Shown here piece after piece: positions 6,778 through 8,742 of a DNA stretch of 8,742 bases; within the stretch, counting starts at the first letter, position 1; the number at the start of each line of letters is the position of its first letter. A program made the position numbers and the translations under genes. Source of the DNA: an uncultured Bacillaceae bacterium. GTDB lineage: Bacteria; Bacillota; Bacilli; Bacillales; Caldibacillaceae. The notes below the pieces were generated by a model. The model worked only from the letters and a program-made list of their open reading frames with translations. It was not told the origin of the DNA and did not search any database. The stretch spans positions 1-8,742 of the forward strand of contig CALKAK010000146.1 of the NCBI GenBank assembly GCA_937983015.1. The letters are read 5' to 3'.

Positions 6778-6823
6778 AAAAAAGATTGTCCAGGGGCACG
6801 TAGCCTTGTGGGCAATCTTTTTT
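6778..6823. terminator. Long symmetrical terminator, probably bidirectional, between convergent genes
   Basis: AAAAAAGATTGTCC (6778-6791) pairs with GGGCAATCTTTTTT (6810-6823) over 14 bp with one wobble pair. An 18-nt apex contains a further short GGC/GCC pairing. The A run on one side and the T run on the other give a U tract in either direction. It can stop the HesB/YqkB-like transcript on the plus strand and the leftward acyltransferase transcript on the minus strand. Confidence 0.85.
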
Positions 6824-7098
6824 CTGTTTACAAAAATGCTTCATCATATCCATTGGGATCCCTGTGAGGATTCATTACAATCCTGATACAAAAATCCGGC
6901 TGATCACTCGAGGAACTTCCTGTTGAAAAAGAGGAATCAACGAAACAAAAGAAAGGGAGATCGCAAGGATTATTCAGGAAAATGAGAAAGTCGCATGAAT
7001 CCGGTCGAAAACTCGCGAAAATCCGACACTCTTATCATGATGGATAAGCAAATCCAGCCTCCTCATCATGATTTCCCATTTTATCACGATCCACTATC
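6824..7098. other. Intergenic stretch, no convincing gene
   Basis: This lies between two convergent units. One plus-strand frame is open from 6904 to the TAA at 7045-7047, 47 codons rich in Lys, Arg and Glu (EELPVEKEESTKQKKG, RKMRKSHESGRKLAKI). It has no usable start near its 5' end, and it sits in purine-rich DNA where such frames arise easily. A short hairpin CTTATC/GATAAG lies at 7031-7048 without a T run. Several ATCATGAT-like words occur between 7034 and 7072. I see no dedicated terminator for the acyltransferase other than the shared hairpin at 6778-6823. Confidence 0.4.
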
Positions 7099-7800
7099 TC
7101 ATTCCTCATGATCCCCGCACTCCACCGCCAGTTCATTCAAACGGTCCTGGATTTTCTCGATGATTTCTTTACGCTCCACGCGAAAGGGTTTTTCGCCGGA
7201 AAAATAGAGCGGTTCGCTGGCGATGATCTTTCTTTTTTTCCTACTCACGTACAACGGGACGAAGGCGAGATGCTTTCCCGTTTCTTGAAAATAATATTTT
7301 TCGAGAAACAAAAAACCTTCATATAGTTTCTTTACCGCAGCACTGGAATCGGCGTAGTCGATGTCCGGGAAAATGATTATGCTTTCACAAGCCTTTAATT
7401 TTTCCACGCTTTCCCGGATCGTGGCGATGATTTTACGGGACCCGCGATAGACCGGTATGCCCTGTCCTGATTGTAAAAGTCGGGGGATAAACAGAGCCAT
7501 TAGGAAAGCGAGCGGTATCGCCAGGAATTTCGGCCAACCGAACCGTTTCGTAAATGTATAATTTACGTACTGGTTATAACAAGCCTTGCGTTCCATAAAG
7601 ACATGCAACATCCAGCAGTGGATATGTTCTGGGTACCATAATAAAGTCATGAATGGTCCGAATAAATTTTGGTGGTGGGAGACGTAGACGACCGGTTCAC
7701 CGGACGGCCTTTTCTGTCTTTCAACCGTAAACTTCGGGAAGAACACGCGGACAATTCTTTGGCAAAAGGTAAACAAAGGACCGTAAAACGGCTTACTCAT
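7099..7800 (-). CDS. Lysophospholipid acyltransferase (LPLAT/PlsC-like) family protein, non-canonical motif
   Basis: This is a 233-residue protein that looks like the glycerolipid acyltransferase superfamily, which moves acyl groups from acyl-ACP or acyl-CoA to a hydroxyl. The blocks in order are: VVYVSHHQNLFGPF (about 37-50) at the place of the HX4D motif, GIPVYRGSRK (about 114-123) at the substrate-binding block, IIIFPDIDYAD (141-151) at the FPEG-like block, and AFVPLYVSRKKR (179-190) near the end. The catalytic aspartate of HX4D is Gly48 (from H43), or Phe if H42 is used, and FPEG is FPDI. The middle has a hydrophobic segment (FLAIPLAFLMALFIPRLL). The start is ATG 7800, with GGTGA 5 nt upstream inside the preceding gene. 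ATG 7812 would add four residues with no such site. It overlaps the glycosyltransferase gene by 8 nt, so the two proteins likely act together on a lipid. The substrate is unknown. Confidence 0.75.
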   Translation of the reverse strand: MSKPFYGPLFTFCQRIVRVFFPKFTVERQKRPSGEPVVYVSHHQNLFGPFMTLLWYPEHIHCWMLHVFMERKACYNQYVNYTFTKRFGWPKFLAIPLAFLMALFIPRLLQSGQGIPVYRGSRKIIATIRESVEKLKACESIIIFPDIDYADSSAAVKKLYEGFLFLEKYYFQETGKHLAFVPLYVSRKKRKIIASEPLYFSGEKPFRVERKEIIEKIQDRLNELAVECGDHEE

Positions 7801-8533
7801 GCGGTTCACCATGTAATAGTTTCTTGTAGCGAAAGTTAAAATAAAGGAGACCGCTCACGAGTTTCCGGAAAATTTTCCAGGAATCACGAAACGTTTTATA
7901 ATAGGAACCTTGATTATTATTGTAATAGATCGTTTGAATAGCGACTTCCGAGATGGGCATGTTCGTCTTTTTCGCGTAAATTAACATGTTGATCTCATAT
8001 TCATAGCGTTCCCCGCGCAGTTGGATCATCCGCCGGATTTCCCGTGCCGGAATAGCCCGCAGACCCGTTTGCGTATCAACCAATTTTTGCCGAAAAAGCA
8101 AGTGGAAGGCGAAAGAGGTGATCGTGTTACCAATATAACTTCTTTTGGGTACATGCGCTTCTTTGAAATTCCGAATGCCGAGGACGAGGTGGGTTTTGAC
8201 TTCTTGTAGTTTTTGCGCTACTTTACAAACATCTTCCACGGCATGTTGTCCGTCCGCATCCGCCGTCACAACACCGTTTAACTCAGAAAAATACTCGAGA
8301 AAATATTGAAATCCGGTTTTTAAAGCTCGTCCTTTGCCACGGTTGCTCTTATGGGTTAAAACGGTACAATGATCGAGCTCGGCCAAACGGGAAAAAATAT
8401 GATTACGATTTTCACCACTTCCATCATTAATCACAATCACTTCCCGAAATCCCTTGGACAATAAGGATTTGACATACTTAATTAACGTTTCCTCCGGATT
8501 TAAAGCCGGGATAATAACCGCTACATTATACAT
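7793..8533 (-). CDS. Family 2 glycosyltransferase (polyprenyl-phosphate sugar synthase-like)
   Basis: This is a cytoplasmic GT-A fold enzyme that transfers a sugar from a nucleotide donor. The order of motifs is clear: MYNVAVIIPALNPEETL at the N-terminus, VIVINDGSGENR (donor binding), SNRGKGRALKTGF, then TADADGQHA, the DxD-type metal site. These are followed by DTQTGLRAIPAREI and RGERYEYEINML, which are common in DPM1-like family 2 enzymes. From ATG 8533 it has 246 residues and no transmembrane tail. It ends in a basic, aromatic stretch (SGLLYFNFRYKKLL) that could rest on the membrane. A second start at ATG 8590 (265 residues) overlaps a TATAAT at 8594-8589. If that is the -10 box, 8590 cannot be used, which favours 8533 with GAGG 13 nt upstream. 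It is the first gene of a two-gene operon with the acyltransferase. Acceptor and sugar cannot be read from sequence. Confidence 0.88.
   Translation of the reverse strand: MYNVAVIIPALNPEETLIKYVKSLLSKGFREVIVINDGSGENRNHIFSRLAELDHCTVLTHKSNRGKGRALKTGFQYFLEYFSELNGVVTADADGQHAVEDVCKVAQKLQEVKTHLVLGIRNFKEAHVPKRSYIGNTITSFAFHLLFRQKLVDTQTGLRAIPAREIRRMIQLRGERYEYEINMLIYAKKTNMPISEVAIQTIYYNNNQGSYYKTFRDSWKIFRKLVSGLLYFNFRYKKLLHGEPHE
7806..7810 (-). promoter_or_regulatory. Ribosome binding site of the acyltransferase inside the glycosyltransferase gene
   Basis: GGTGA (7810-7806) is 5 nt from ATG 7800. The start and the upstream stop share the sequence ATGAGTAA, an 8-nt overlap that is a typical translational coupling arrangement. 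This supports 7800 over 7812 as the start. Confidence 0.65.
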
Positions 8534-8588
8534 TTTTTTGTCAATCCCTCTCCAATGAAATTTATCGAGCGCAGAAAGATATGGTTCC

Positions 8589-8594
8589 ATTATA
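8589..8594 (-). promoter_or_regulatory. Candidate -10 box of the glycosyltransferase-acyltransferase operon
   Basis: A perfect TATAAT sits on the minus strand (8594-8589). The -35 position at 17 nt (CATTTT) is weak. Initiation near 8582 would give a leader of about 50 nt to ATG 8533. Confidence 0.35.
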
Positions 8595-8631
8595 CCCCAT
8601 TTGCGAATAACAAAATGGTCATACGTTCACT

Positions 8632-8660
8632 TTGACACAAAATAACTGATTAAAAATAAA
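8632..8660 (+). promoter_or_regulatory. Possible outward promoter at the right end
   Basis: A perfect TTGACA (8632-8637) is followed at 17 nt by AATAAA (8655-8660, four of six matches). A second perfect TTGACA lies at 8666-8671 with only a poor -10 (AATAGG). The DNA is very AT-rich. Transcription would run rightward out of the window, toward a gene not seen here. Confidence 0.3.
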
Positions 8661-8742
8661 GCATTTTGACAATCTTAGAAATTACAAAAATAGGTTTATT
8701 CTATTTATATTGTAAAACGAATGAAAAAATATCGCTATGAAT

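Noticed and set aside
7031..7072. ATCATGAT-type words and the CTTATC/GATAAG hairpin as a repeat array or CRISPR
   Set aside because: Only a few short, imperfect copies occur with irregular spacing, which is not enough for an array or operator claim.
8721..8742. ATG at 8721 (MKKYRYE...) as the start of a gene leaving the window
   Set aside because: No ribosome binding site precedes it (TTGTAAAACGA), and only seven codons are visible, so it cannot be supported.
1..8742. Mobile elements, tRNA, rRNA, CRISPR, or phage genes
   Set aside because: I found no transposase frame, terminal inverted repeats, tRNA cloverleaf or repeat array in any part of the window.

Overview
The window reads as chromosome of a low-to-moderate GC Firmicute of the order Bacillales, most likely a Bacillaceae genus. 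The support is the gene set and its order: ftsX, a cell-wall hydrolase, a CtpA/CtpB-type protease, then minJ. MinJ is a Bacillales division protein. Gene starts carry AGGAGGTGA-type ribosome binding sites, and TTG starts occur. I cannot name the species.

Layout, left to right. The 3' end of ftsX (1-659, +) is followed at 85 nt by a secreted coiled-coil M23 murein hydrolase (745-2052, +) that ends at a clear hairpin terminator. Next is a 394-nt stretch (2053-2446) with no intact gene; it holds what may be a decayed reading frame and the terminator of the following gene. A YebC/PmpR-family protein of the YeeI type (2447-3169, -) is transcribed leftward, against its neighbours. A divergent promoter region of about 246 nt separates it from a carboxy-terminal processing protease (3416-4843, +, TTG start), then minJ (5025-6212, +, TTG start) with its own terminator. 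A 107-residue HesB/YqkB-like Fe-S-type protein (6452-6775, +) ends at a long, symmetrical, probably bidirectional terminator. After 275 nt without a convincing gene comes a leftward two-gene operon: a family 2 glycosyltransferase (7793-8533, -) overlapping by 8 nt a lysophospholipid-acyltransferase-like protein (7099-7800, -). The right end (8595-8742) is AT-rich and non-coding as far as can be seen.

How the genes work together. The left two-thirds is a cell-envelope and division neighbourhood. FtsX is the membrane half of the FtsEX ABC complex, which controls a periplasmic or extracellular hydrolase; the adjacent PcsB-type coiled-coil M23 protein is the obvious candidate. The PDZ-S41 protease works at the membrane face or in the sporulation intermembrane space, and MinJ links DivIVA to MinCD. 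The YeeI-type YebC protein is functionally unrelated (translation or transcription factor family) and looks inserted into this block. The GT2/acyltransferase pair looks like a small glycolipid or lipid-modification module of unknown product. Nothing here proves a wholly new system. The most interesting items are the acyltransferase that lacks the usual HX4D aspartate, its translational coupling to the glycosyltransferase, the Fe-S-type protein with an unusual cysteine arrangement, and the decayed frame at the YebC synteny break.
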